Positions 1 through 7,976 of a DNA stretch of 64,000 nucleotides are shown here, piece after piece. A program made the position numbers and the translations under genes. The first letter of the stretch is position 1. Each line of letters begins with the position of its first letter. Source of the stretch: Candidatus Krumholzibacteriota bacterium (GTDB lineage Bacteria > Krumholzibacteriota > Krumholzibacteriia > LZORAL124-64-63); NCBI GenBank assembly GCA_022711765.1, contig JAKLEB010000001.1, forward strand, positions 2,084,083 to 2,148,082. Direction: 5' to 3'. Below the pieces are notes generated by a model. The model searched no databases. It saw only the letters and a list, made by a program, of their open reading frames with translations, and was not told the DNA's origin.

Positions 1-1901
1 AGCGGCAACCGGTGGTAGCCTCCATCGGGGCACCAGTAGAGCCGGCGCGCCGCGGCGAGCTGCGCCCGGACGGCAGGCGAGAGATCCGCAAGCAGCGCGA
101 GCGCGAGGTCGCGGGCCGGGGCCGGGTCGGTCACCGCCCGGCTCGCCAGGGCGTCCTCCAGCCGTCGCACGATCGGCAGCGCGGTGCGGCTGCCGGCGAG
201 GTCGCAGGTCAGGGTCGTATCGACCGTCACGCAGACCAGGAGACCTCGTTCGCGGCCCTGCACGACGTCGAGCAGCACCTCGCCCGCGGTGAGCACGTCG
301 CGGCGCAATCCGCCGAGGCTCGGCGCCAGCGTCGAATCGGGCAGGCGCCGCCCCGGCCCCACCATCCGCTCGCGCAGCGTACGCCCCTTGTACCGCTGCA
401 GCAGCGTGAACGCTTCCGGCTCGCCGGCCGGTCTGGCGAGCTCGGCCGCGACCGCGTGAGCGAACAGCTCGCCGGCATCGGCGCTCCGCCGTTCGCGCCA
501 TTGCGGATCCTCGGGCAACGAGCGTGCGGCTTCCCACAGGGCGACCGCCTCGGCGAACGCCGCGCGCGCGGAATCCGGCCGACCGCACGCCAGCCACGCG
601 CGACCACGAACGGTCAGGACTGGAATCCGCAGGGCGGCGCCATCGGCGGCGGCGCCCGACGAACCCGCCGATCCGGTCGCGACGAGCGCTTCGTCCGGTC
701 GCCCGAGCGACAGCAACAGCTGGCCCCGCGCCGCAGCCGTCCCTTGCCGCAACGACTCGGCGCCCGAGCCGCGCTCCGCCACCGCGTCGAGCACGGCCAG
801 GGCGGCGGCCGAGCTGTCGCGATCGGCCAGGGCCTGCGCGAGCCGCAGGGTGGTCTCGGTCAGCGACAGGGTCGAGACGTCCCGAGCCCTCGCGAGGCTC
901 CGGCGGCACAGCGCCGCCGCGGCGCCGGGACGATCCTCGGCGAGCAGCACGTCGGCGAGCTGGTTCGCCGCCAGGATCTCGAGGTCCGCGAGGCCTTGGT
1001 CACGCGCCGCGACCACCACGGAATCGAGCAATGCCGCCGCGGCCACGGGTCGACCCTGCAGGATGCGCGCCACCGCGATGTCGATACGCGGCAGCAGGAC
1101 CTCCCTCGCATGCCGGAGCCTCTCGTGGATCTCCACCGCGTGCTGCAGCATGCGCTCGGCCTGGCCCGGGTCGCCGTAGTGCAGCTCGAGGCGCCCGAGA
1201 TGGGCCAGCGCCATGGCCTCGTTCAGGCCGTCCTGGTTGGCGCGCGCCGCCGCGAGCGCCCGCCGGAATCCGGCCGCCGCTTCCGGGAACCGGCCGGCCT
1301 TGCGCAACGCGAGCGCCTGCCCGTTCCACGCCCAGATCGCGCCCTTCGCGATGCCCGAGCGATCGAGCACGCCGGCCGCGCGTCCGTAGAGTGCGATCGC
1401 CGAGTCCGGATCGCCGGACCCGTAGTGCTCGAACGCGCGACCGACCCATGCCCACCCCAGATGGACCGAGTCGCCGGCCGCCACGGCGAGCGCCTCGAGG
1501 TCGCGGTAACCGCGAAGCGCCTCGGCCGCGCGTCCCTGCTGGCCGAGCGCGACGGACAGCCAGCGCAGCGCGTCCAAACGCGCCATCGCGTCGCTGGTCG
1601 CGACCGCCAGGGCGAGCGCCTCGCGCAGGTCGGGCTCGGCCTGGCGGGCGAGTCCGAACGCCGCCCGCGTGCGACCGCGGGCGAGCAGGAGCGCGGCTAG
1701 GTCTCGGTCCGTGCCCGTCTGGCGCGCGCCGGCGATCGCTGCCGTCGCGAGGCTGTCCACGCGGTCCGGCCGGCTCGCCGCGTGCCAGGCGGCGAGGGAG
1801 TCGAGCGTTGCCTGGTGGGCGGGAATCGCGCCGGTCGCGGCAACCGGCGCGCTCACGATCAGCCCGAACAGAGCGACGCGGAGGCGGCCCGGCCGGCCCA
1901 C
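1..1901 (-). CDS. TPR-CHAT domain protein, C-terminus outside window
   Basis: I translated this from the reverse strand. The GTG at 1901 gives a signal-peptide-like start (MGRPGRLRVALFGLIVSAPV...) and the frame stays open to the window edge (633 codons). About 400 residues of alpha-helical TPR-type repeats follow, with pairs such as 'LARGRTRAAFGLARQAEPDL' and 'NGQALALRKAGRFPEAAAGF'. After these comes the entry into a CHAT (caspase-like) domain: 'LLQRYKGRTLRERM', 'GEVLLDVVQGRERGLLV' and 'LYWCPDGGYHRLPL'. The catalytic His and Cys blocks would lie beyond base 1, so activity cannot be judged. It starts 4 bp after the anti-sigma stop and is the third gene of a sigma / anti-sigma / TPR-CHAT operon. 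CHAT proteins are protease-like. The signal peptide implies export, but no substrate can be inferred. Confidence 0.8.
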   Translation of the reverse strand, partial: MGRPGRLRVALFGLIVSAPVAATGAIPAHQATLDSLAAWHAASRPDRVDSLATAAIAGARQTGTDRDLAALLLARGRTRAAFGLARQAEPDLREALALAVATSDAMARLDALRWLSVALGQQGRAAEALRGYRDLEALAVAAGDSVHLGWAWVGRAFEHYGSGDPDSAIALYGRAAGVLDRSGIAKGAIWAWNGQALALRKAGRFPEAAAGFRRALAAARANQDGLNEAMALAHLGRLELHYGDPGQAERMLQHAVEIHERLRHAREVLLPRIDIAVARILQGRPVAAAALLDSVVVAARDQGLADLEILAANQLADVLLAEDRPGAAAALCRRSLARARDVSTLSLTETTLRLAQALADRDSSAAALAVLDAVAERGSGAESLRQGTAAARGQLLLSLGRPDEALVATGSAGSSGAAADGAALRIPVLTVRGRAWLACGRPDSARAAFAEAVALWEAARSLPEDPQWRERRSADAGELFAHAVAAELARPAGEPEAFTLLQRYKGRTLRERMVGPGRRLPDSTLAPSLGGLRRDVLTAGEVLLDVVQGRERGLLVCVTVDTTLTCDLAGSRTALPIVRRLEDALASRAVTDPAPARDLALALLADLSPAVRAQLAAARRLYWCPDGGYHRLP

Positions 1902-1905
1902 GGCG

Positions 1906-2592
1906 TCACGATCCGCCAGGCCGCGCGGCCAGGATGGCGCTGCGGGCCACGGTGTCGCCGGCGGCCACGAAGAGCAACTGCAGGTACTCCGCCCCGGCGG
2001 GCACCGCGTCCCGCGCGAGGACGCGCGGCGCGGTCGCGGTCGCGGTCGACCGGCCGACCTCGTGCAGACCGCCGTCGTAGAACACGACAACGGTCGATTC
2101 CGCGCCGGCGACCGCGGGCCAGCTGAGCCGCCAGAGATCGCCGTCACGGGTCCATCCGGTCTCGACCTGCCCGTCGGACCCGTCGGACCCGTCGGACCCG
2201 CCACGCTCGAGGCCGGCGCTCCCGGCCGGCAGACGCGAGTCCCGCAGCAACACGGCGTCGCGCGCGAGGAAGATCCCTGCGCAGACCGCGAGCACGACCG
2301 CAACGGCGAGAACGGCGCGCGGCCGGCAAGACCAGGCGCGACCGGTCGGCGCATCGGCCCGCGGCGCCGGCACACCGCCCTCGACGATCGCGGCAAGACG
2401 GTTCGCTAGCTCGGCGTCGACCGCGGCGAGGTCCCCGAACGCTTCGGGATCGGAGGGATCCATGAACTCCGTGTAGGCGTGCAGGAGAGCGCGGCAGTGC
2501 AGGCAGGTCTCGAGGTGTCGGCGCCGCGGATCGGCGGGAGGCAGTGCGAGGATCGCCGGGAATTCCTGCGGATCGAAACACCTTCGCTTCAC
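1906..2592 (-). CDS. Zinc-finger anti-sigma factor with membrane anchor
   Basis: A 228-residue protein whose N-terminus carries the HxxxCxxC anti-sigma zinc signature (H26, C30, C33). One transmembrane helix follows at about 93-110, then a Gly-Ser-Asp linker and a C-terminal fibronectin/Ig-like domain (about 145-228) that would be outside the membrane. It probably holds the ECF sigma factor encoded just upstream until an envelope signal arrives. The GTG start was chosen because AAAGGAG lies 5-11 bases upstream and the codon overlaps the sigma stop as GTGA; a longer in-frame extension would lie inside the sigma gene. Translational coupling to the sigma factor is therefore likely. The linker is encoded by a 9-bp tandem repeat. 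Confidence 0.8.
   Translation of the reverse strand: MKRRCFDPQEFPAILALPPADPRRRHLETCLHCRALLHAYTEFMDPSDPEAFGDLAAVDAELANRLAAIVEGGVPAPRADAPTGRAWSCRPRAVLAVAVVLAVCAGIFLARDAVLLRDSRLPAGSAGLERGGSDGSDGSDGQVETGWTRDGDLWRLSWPAVAGAESTVVVFYDGGLHEVGRSTATATAPRVLARDAVPAGAEYLQLLFVAAGDTVARSAILAARPGGS
2170..2200. repeat. 9-bp tandem repeat inside anti-sigma gene
   Basis: Three exact copies plus a partial fourth of the 9-mer CCCGTCGGA. They encode repeated Gly-Ser-Asp on the minus strand, in the linker between the membrane helix and the outer domain of the anti-sigma factor. Copy-number change would alter linker length without shifting the frame. Confidence 0.8.
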
Positions 2593-3221
2593 CGCGAATC
2601 TCCTTTGCCGCCATCCAGCGCCGCCCGCAGCTTGCGTCGTGCCCGCTGGAGCACCGCCCGTGCGCCGGTGGCCTCCTGGATGTCCAGGCGCCGCGTGATC
2701 GTCTCGACCGGCAGCCCCTCGTAGCAGCGCAACCAGAGCGCGTCCTGCTCCACCGTGGTCAGCGTCGACCGGACGAGATCCTCCAGGGCTTGCCCCAGCA
2801 GCTTGCGCTCCAGGACCTCGTCCGGACGCGGACCCGCGTCGACCAGGAACTCGAGCACCGCCTCGTCGGCCAGCGGCACCCGGCGGCGGCGCAGCTCGCT
2901 CAGGCACCGATTCCGCGCGATCATGAACAGCCAGGCGCCGAACTGGCTCTGGTCACGGTACTCGGGCAGCTTGCGATACGCGCTCACCAGAACGTCCTGC
3001 GCCAGGTCCCGCGCAGTCTCCTGGTCCCTCACCACTCCCAGGCACCACCAGAGCACCCGCCGGCGGTAGCGTTCGAGAAGCCGTGCGACCGCCGCGCGAC
3101 CAGCCGGCCCCTGGGGATCGCGCTGGAACGCGAGCACCAGGTCCCGATCCGCGGGTCGTTCCTGGTCGCCGCTGTCGTGATCGGGCGCCGACCAACGGGC
3201 CGCCAACCATCTTGAACGCAT
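2589..3221 (-). CDS. ECF RNA polymerase sigma factor
   Basis: A 210-residue sigma70-family protein with region 2 ('RDQETARDLAQDVLVSAYRK', 'QFGAWLFMIARNRCLSELRR') and region 4 ('VEQDALWLRCYEGLPVETIT') and no region 1 or 3, the ECF architecture. It directs RNA polymerase to a small regulon that presumably includes the co-transcribed anti-sigma and TPR-CHAT genes. The ATG at 3221 was preferred over upstream starts at 3257 and 3284 because a good minus-strand promoter (TTGGCA-N17-TACGAT, 3284-3256) would start transcription near 3249, downstream of those codons. Its TGA overlaps the GTG of the anti-sigma gene. Confidence 0.88.
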   Translation of the reverse strand: MRSRWLAARWSAPDHDSGDQERPADRDLVLAFQRDPQGPAGRAAVARLLERYRRRVLWWCLGVVRDQETARDLAQDVLVSAYRKLPEYRDQSQFGAWLFMIARNRCLSELRRRRVPLADEAVLEFLVDAGPRPDEVLERKLLGQALEDLVRSTLTTVEQDALWLRCYEGLPVETITRRLDIQEATGARAVLQRARRKLRAALDGGKGDSR

Positions 3222-3255
3222 CACCGCCCCTGCCGTCACAAGAACATCCCCGTTC

Positions 3256-3284
3256 ATCGTAGACCACGGCTGGTCGCCTGCCAA
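3256..3284 (-). promoter_or_regulatory. Promoter of the ECF sigma operon
   Basis: The minus strand reads TTGGCA (3284-3279), 17 bp, then TACGAT (3261-3256). These are 5/6 and 4/6 matches to the sigma70 consensus. The predicted transcript start, near 3249, leaves about 28 bases before the chosen ATG. Confidence 0.6.
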
Positions 3285-3306
3285 GCCGCGGTGCGGCCGA
3301 AGGACC

Positions 3307-3334
3307 TTGCGTGTTCAGCCAGGCGTGCTACGAT
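3307..3334 (+). promoter_or_regulatory. Promoter of GH130 gene
   Basis: TTGCGT (3307-3312), 16 bp, then TACGAT, with an extended -10 (TGC just before it, 3326-3334). It ends 28 bp before the ATG of the GH130 gene. The divergent sigma-factor promoter lies within 25 bp, so the two could influence each other. Confidence 0.5.
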
Positions 3335-3362
3335 GACGGCCCCAGGCCCCGGAGGTGTCGCC

Positions 3363-4337
3363 ATGGTCCTGCGCCGCCGCCAGGACGGACCGCTGCTCAC
3401 CCGCGAGGACATTCCCGACGTTCCCCCGCTGCTCGTCGACCCCACGAGCGTCTTCAATCCCGGCGCCTGCCGTTTGAAGGACGGGCGGCCGATGCTGCTC
3501 TTGCGGGTGCAGAGCCGCGGCCGGCACACCTTTTTCATGCGCGCCTTCGGCTGCGACCAGAGCGGCTGCGAGGTCGAGCGGCAGATCGTGGAGATCGCCG
3601 GCCTCGAGAAGCTCGGCGGGCCGGTCCATCACGTCTACGACCCCCGCATCACCCGCCTCGAGGGGCATTGGTACGTGGTCTGCGCGATCGACCTCGATCG
3701 CGGCAGTCGCGTCGGCATCTTCACCACGGACGACTTCACGAAGCTCGAGTTGCTGGCGGTCACCGGCAACCGCGACGCCCGCAACGGGGTGCTCTTCCCG
3801 GAGAAGGTCGGCGGGAAGTACCTGCTGCTCGAGCGGCCCAACACCGTCAAGCCGGCGGTCGGGACGGCGAGCGGCGACGTGATCGAACTGCGCGCGTCTG
3901 ACGACCTGCTGCACTGGGCCACGGTCGGCCCGCTCCTGAGCGGCCGCTGGCACTACTGGGACGAGCTCGTCGGCGCCGGCCCGCCGCCCGTCAAGACCAG
4001 CGACGGCTGGCTCCTCGTCTACCACGGCGTCGCGACCCATCTCGGCGGCGCCATCTATCAGGCCGGCGCCGCCCTGCTCGACCTCGCGGATCCGGGCAAG
4101 GTGCTTGGCCGCACGCGCGACAACATCCTCGAACCGCGCGAGCCCTGGGAGCTGATGGGGCAGGTGCCGAACGTCGTGTTCCCGACCGGGCTGTTGACCA
4201 GCCCGCCGCGCGAGGACGGCACGCTGTCGCCCGAGAGCCAGGTCCTGGTGGTGTACGGAGCGGCGGACACCTGCGTGGGGATCGCGTCGGCGACGGTGAC
4301 CGATCTCGTGGCGGCTTGCCGCGAGGGCGGCGTCTGA
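3363..4337 (+). CDS. GH130-family glycoside phosphorylase/hydrolase
   Basis: A 324-residue protein with the five-bladed beta-propeller features of family GH130. They include a blade around 'HHVYDPRITRLEGHWYVV' (Asp in the active-site region) and the block 'VGAGPPPVKTSDGWLLVYHG', typical of beta-mannoside phosphorylases. GH130 enzymes act on beta-mannosides such as mannosyl-glucose or the Man-GlcNAc core of N-glycans; which one applies here cannot be read from sequence. The ATG at 3363 follows GGAGGTG at 8 bp. No signal peptide is seen, so it is probably cytoplasmic. It lies 16 bp upstream of the asparagine-synthase-like gene, which suggests one transcript. A GH38 alpha-mannosidase 12 kb away fits a mannose-glycan theme. 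Confidence 0.85.
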   Translation: MVLRRRQDGPLLTREDIPDVPPLLVDPTSVFNPGACRLKDGRPMLLLRVQSRGRHTFFMRAFGCDQSGCEVERQIVEIAGLEKLGGPVHHVYDPRITRLEGHWYVVCAIDLDRGSRVGIFTTDDFTKLELLAVTGNRDARNGVLFPEKVGGKYLLLERPNTVKPAVGTASGDVIELRASDDLLHWATVGPLLSGRWHYWDELVGAGPPPVKTSDGWLLVYHGVATHLGGAIYQAGAALLDLADPGKVLGRTRDNILEPREPWELMGQVPNVVFPTGLLTSPPREDGTLSPESQVLVVYGAADTCVGIASATVTDLVAACREGGV

Positions 4338-4353
4338 CGCGCCCGGGGGAACC

Positions 4354-6075
4354 ATGACGGCGTTCGCGGGGATCGTCGCGCTCGAGCCCGAGGCCCTGGC
4401 GGCGGCGGCGGCGATCAGCGCGTCGCTGCGGTCGGGCCTGTCGCGACATCCTGGCGAGGCCATCCGCACCGGGGCGACGGACCGCGCGGTCGTCCACTCC
4501 TTCGACCTCGACGCCTGGGCGGACGGCCCCGCCGTGCGCGACGGCGACGGCCGCTACATCGTCGTCTGCGGCGATCCCGCATATGGCGACGCGGCGAGCC
4601 GGCAGGCGGGCGTCGACCTCTTCGCCGATCACCTCGCTCGAGATCCCGCGGGGGCGCTCGCCGCGACGACCGGGACCTTCGCGCTCGTCGTCGTCGCGGA
4701 CGGCGGATCGCTCCTCGCCGCGGACAAGTTCGGGTCGCGACCGATCTACTGGGCGCGACGCGGCGATCTGCTCTGCTTCGCGACGAGCTTCCGCGCCCTG
4801 CGGGACGCATTGCTGGACGGACTGACGGTCGACGGCCGGGCGCTCCGCGAGACGATCGTGGCGGGGCAACCGCTCGGCGACCGGACCCTGTTCGCCGAGA
4901 TCCGCCTGATGCGTCCCGGGCAGATGCTGCGCGTGGTTCGCAACCGGTGCGACCTCTCGCAATACCATGATTGGTCTGGAATTACAGCGTCGTCCGCGAG
5001 CCGGGACGAGGCGGTGAATACCGTATACGAGAGGTTCCTGCACGGGATCCGCCGGCGCTCGTACACGCCCGTCGCCGACGCGTTCCTCTCCGGGGGGCTG
5101 GATTCGCGCGCGGTGGTCGCCGGTCTCCTCGATGCCGGCCGGAGGGTGAACACGTTCAACAGCTCGTACCCCGGCAGCGCCGACCACGTGCTCGGCGAGG
5201 AAATCGCCCGCCACCTCGGCACGGCGCACCGGACGGATCTGCGCGACCCCGTCGAGAGCCTGCGCTACACGATGGAGACCTTCGCGAATTACGCGCGCCG
5301 GGCGAGCGTCGCCTTCCCGCGCAGCGACGGCCGGCCGGGGTCCGCCGGGCGCCTGCTGTGGTCGGGGGACGGCGGCAGCGTGCTCATGGGCCACGTCTAC
5401 CTGACCGACGACAGGGTGCGGGCGTTTGCCGCGGCGCCGATCGGACTGGAAGCGGTTCGCGACGTCTGCCGCGGCTCCGGCAGCCGGATCGTGCGCGGTT
5501 CGCGGTCCGCCGCGTTCCGCGAGAAGGCGCATGCCGAGATCGCCGCCGAGATCGACGCCATCGCTTGCCCCCGGCCCGCGCGGCGCCTCTACCTGTACCA
5601 TCTGCTCAACAACCAGGCCCGCCACCTCTACTGGCACCACGAGCAGGCCGACCGGAGCCGCGTCGAACTGGTGACCCCGTTCTTCGACGCCAAGCTCGTC
5701 GAGACGATCATCAGCCTGCCGACCGAATGGTTCGTCCGGCACGGCTTCTACAACGACTGGATCGGCCGGTTCGGCGTGCGCGCGGACGGGGTCCCGTGGC
5801 AGGTGTACCCCGGGCACCTCCCCGGACCGCACCCGCCCCGCCCGGAGCTGCGGCAGCAGTGGCGCGGCGACTGGCAGGGCCGGCGCGAGATGAGCCGGAT
5901 CTACCGCCGGGTCGCGGGGAAGATCCTGAAGGATGGGGGCCGGTTCTCCCGCGCCGTACTGGACTATCGCTGGCTCGCCGTGTACTACGCGACGTTCGCC
6001 CTCTGTTCCGACCGGTTCGGATACGAGATCCCCGTCGCCAACAAGCTGTCCGCGGAACTGGACCGCCGGTACTGA
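4354..6075 (+). CDS. Asparagine-synthase-like protein lacking glutaminase Cys
   Basis: A 573-residue protein with an N-terminal class II amidotransferase fold and a C-terminal ATP-pyrophosphatase domain whose PP-loop reads SGGLDSRAV near residue 246. The normal N-terminus MCGIAGIV is replaced by MTAFAGIV, so catalytic Cys2 is Thr2 and classical glutamine hydrolysis should be lost. Relatives with the same loss include lasso-peptide cyclases and beta-lactam synthetases, which adenylate a carboxylate and close an amide bond. No peptidase partner or precursor peptide lies next to it, and its neighbour is a GH130 enzyme. The start follows GGGGGAA at 4 bp. The call as a synthase relative is firm, but the substrate is unknown. 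Confidence 0.82.
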   Translation: MTAFAGIVALEPEALAAAAAISASLRSGLSRHPGEAIRTGATDRAVVHSFDLDAWADGPAVRDGDGRYIVVCGDPAYGDAASRQAGVDLFADHLARDPAGALAATTGTFALVVVADGGSLLAADKFGSRPIYWARRGDLLCFATSFRALRDALLDGLTVDGRALRETIVAGQPLGDRTLFAEIRLMRPGQMLRVVRNRCDLSQYHDWSGITASSASRDEAVNTVYERFLHGIRRRSYTPVADAFLSGGLDSRAVVAGLLDAGRRVNTFNSSYPGSADHVLGEEIARHLGTAHRTDLRDPVESLRYTMETFANYARRASVAFPRSDGRPGSAGRLLWSGDGGSVLMGHVYLTDDRVRAFAAAPIGLEAVRDVCRGSGSRIVRGSRSAAFREKAHAEIAAEIDAIACPRPARRLYLYHLLNNQARHLYWHHEQADRSRVELVTPFFDAKLVETIISLPTEWFVRHGFYNDWIGRFGVRADGVPWQVYPGHLPGPHPPRPELRQQWRGDWQGRREMSRIYRRVAGKILKDGGRFSRAVLDYRWLAVYYATFALCSDRFGYEIPVANKLSAELDRRY

Positions 6076-6156
6076 ACCCCGGCGTCGATCCGGTTCGCCG
6101 GCGCGTTCTGCGTTCCGCAGCCGGTCGCACGCCCGACTCCCCCGTCGAGTTGATAT

Positions 6157-6212
6157 TTGACTTATCGATTCTCGAAATTTACAATACCTACCGGTAGTAA
6201 AAACCGATCGGT
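6157..6212 (+). promoter_or_regulatory. TetR-gene promoter with two palindromic operators
   Basis: TTGACT (6157-6162), 17 bp, then TACAAT (6180-6185), both 5/6 matches with ideal spacing. Two perfect 10-bp palindromes follow directly: CTACCGGTAG (6188-6197) and ACCGATCGGT (6203-6212), centred 15 bp apart over the predicted transcript start. This is the expected layout for autorepression by the TetR protein encoded just downstream, which would also control the whole efflux operon. Confidence 0.75.
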
Positions 6213-6237
6213 AAACGCTGGATCATCAAGGATACGT

Positions 6238-6861
6238 ATGAAAATGCAGTCCAATTCCGACGCGAGGGACCTTCTCCTGGCGGCCGCGATCGCGCTCTTC
6301 GCGCGCAAGGGCTACCACGCGACGTCGGTGCGCGAGATCGTCGAAGCGGCCGGAGTGACCAAGCCGGTTCTCTACTACTGGTTCGGGAGCAAGGAAGGTC
6401 TGTTCCACGCTCTGGTGGAACTGGCGGTCGCAGCCCACCGCGAGGTCCTCGCGTCCGTCCGCGCGAGCGGTGGAACGGCGACCGAGCGCATCCTCCTGCT
6501 CGGCGAGCGGGTCATCGAGCTGGTGTGCGCGCACGCCGACGTCGTGCGTGTCTTCGACGCGGTCTACTACGGCCCGCGCGAGGGCGCGCCCGCGGTCGAC
6601 TTCGATCCGCTCTACGGCGAGTTCAACCGATTCCTGCGCGACCTCGTCGTCGACGGCGTCCGGACGGGAGAATTTCGCGACGGGGACGTCGTGCCCATGC
6701 ACGCCGCGCTGCTCGGGGCCTTCCTCGTGTGCGACACCGCCGCCGTCGCCGCCGCCGAGCACGCGCCGCCTCCCTGCGCCGGCGCCCTCGCGACCCAGGA
6801 CGTCCGCCAGGTGCTGACGATCGTGCTCGACGGCATGCGTGCCGGCGAAGGAGGAGCGTGA
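6238..6861 (+). CDS. TetR-family transcriptional repressor
   Basis: A 207-residue protein with an N-terminal TetR helix-turn-helix ('ALFARKGYHATSVREIVEAA', 'VTKPVLYYWFGSKEGLF') and a divergent C-terminal ligand domain. The ATG at 6238 follows AAGGA at 6 bp and leaves the palindromic operators outside the coding region. Its TGA overlaps the ATG of the membrane-fusion-protein gene by one base, so it heads a TetR / adaptor / transporter operon. It most likely represses that operon until an effluxed compound binds. The inducer is not predictable. Confidence 0.87.
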   Translation: MKMQSNSDARDLLLAAAIALFARKGYHATSVREIVEAAGVTKPVLYYWFGSKEGLFHALVELAVAAHREVLASVRASGGTATERILLLGERVIELVCAHADVVRVFDAVYYGPREGAPAVDFDPLYGEFNRFLRDLVVDGVRTGEFRDGDVVPMHAALLGAFLVCDTAAVAAAEHAPPPCAGALATQDVRQVLTIVLDGMRAGEGGA

Positions 6862-7973
6862 TGAAGACGATGCAGCTCGCGATGTGGGGTCTGGTCGGAT
6901 TGCTGGCGCTCGCCGGTTGCGGGCGGGAGGCGGAGGGGACCGCGGCCGGGCGGTCGAGCGGACGGCCGGCTGTCGCCGTCGAGGTCGTGACCGCGACGCC
7001 GGACTCGCTGGTCGAGACGGTGCCGGTGGTCGGGTCGCTCGCGCCGAAGCGCCAGGCCGACGTGCGCTCGGAGGTATCCGGAACCGTCACGGAGGTCCCG
7101 GTCACCGAGTGGGTGGCAGTCGAGCGCGGCGAGGTGCTGGCCCGGATCGACCCGCGCGAGACGGAGGCGTCACTGGCCCTCGCGAAGGCCGAGCTCGCCC
7201 GCGCCGAGGCCGGCGAGGCGCGCGCCGCCCGGGAGCTCGACCGCGGCGAGCGCCTACGCGCGGCCGGCCTCGCCACGCAGCAGAATCTCGACGACGCGCG
7301 GACCGAGCGCGAGGCGGCGGCGGCCGTGACCGCGGCTGCTCGCGCGCAGCTCGACTACGCCCGGAGCCGCAGCGACAAGGCCGTGCTGCGGGCGCCGATC
7401 GACGGCGTCGTGGCCTACCGCGGCGTCAATGTCGGCGACTACGTCGAGACCATGGGCGCGCCGCCGCTGTTCCGCATCGTCGACAACCGCCTGCTCGATC
7501 TGACGGTCACCGTTCCGGCGAGCCGGAGCTCGCGGCTCGCCGTCGGTCAAAACGTCCAGTTCACCACCGAGGCCGTGCCGGACCAGATCTTCACGGGCAA
7601 GGTCGCGCACATCAACCCGACCATTGACGAGACCAGCCGCACCCTACAGCTCATCGCCGAGGTCGCCAACGCCGGCGGCGCGCTGCGCGGCGGCCTGTTC
7701 GTCAGCGGTCAGGTCGAGGTCGGCGTGCGCCGCGGCGTGCTGAGGGTGCCGCTGGTCGCTCTCCAGGGATGGAACGTCGCGGCCGGACGGGCGGATGTCT
7801 TCGTCGTCGCCGATTCGGTCGCCCGGCGGCGGCCGGTCGAGGTGGGCGTGGTGGTCGATGGCCTCGTCGAGGTCACAGCGGGGTTGCGCGCCGGCGATCG
7901 CGTCGTCACGCGCGGCGCGTTCAACCTGCGGGACGGCGACCGGGTCACGATCGCCGGCGGGACGGAGGACTGA
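6861..7973 (+). CDS. RND efflux periplasmic adaptor (membrane fusion lipoprotein)
   Basis: A 370-residue protein with a lipoprotein signal ending in LAGC (Cys20) and the HlyD/AcrA architecture. This comprises a first half-lipoyl segment (about 60-90), a helical hairpin rich in Ala/Glu/Arg (about 100-160), a second lipoyl half ('VLRAPIDGVVAYRGVNVGDY') and beta-barrel and membrane-proximal domains. It bridges the inner-membrane pump and the outer-membrane channel encoded directly downstream. The ATG shares a base with the TetR stop, and GGAGG lies 7 bp upstream. It ends 3 bp before the transporter start. Confidence 0.9.
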   Translation: MKTMQLAMWGLVGLLALAGCGREAEGTAAGRSSGRPAVAVEVVTATPDSLVETVPVVGSLAPKRQADVRSEVSGTVTEVPVTEWVAVERGEVLARIDPRETEASLALAKAELARAEAGEARAARELDRGERLRAAGLATQQNLDDARTEREAAAAVTAAARAQLDYARSRSDKAVLRAPIDGVVAYRGVNVGDYVETMGAPPLFRIVDNRLLDLTVTVPASRSSRLAVGQNVQFTTEAVPDQIFTGKVAHINPTIDETSRTLQLIAEVANAGGALRGGLFVSGQVEVGVRRGVLRVPLVALQGWNVAAGRADVFVVADSVARRRPVEVGVVVDGLVEVTAGLRAGDRVVTRGAFNLRDGDRVTIAGGTED

Positions 7974-7976
7974 GCC

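Noticed and set aside
12..1700. A 562-codon plus-strand frame at the left edge
   Set aside because: The opposite strand gives a convincing TPR-CHAT protein; the plus-strand product is low-complexity Arg/Gly/Gln.
4354..6075. Complete lasso-peptide cluster around the asparagine-synthase-like gene
   Set aside because: No transglutaminase-like peptidase, PqqD or precursor lies next to it; the PqqD cluster is 17 kb away and lacks the remaining enzymes.
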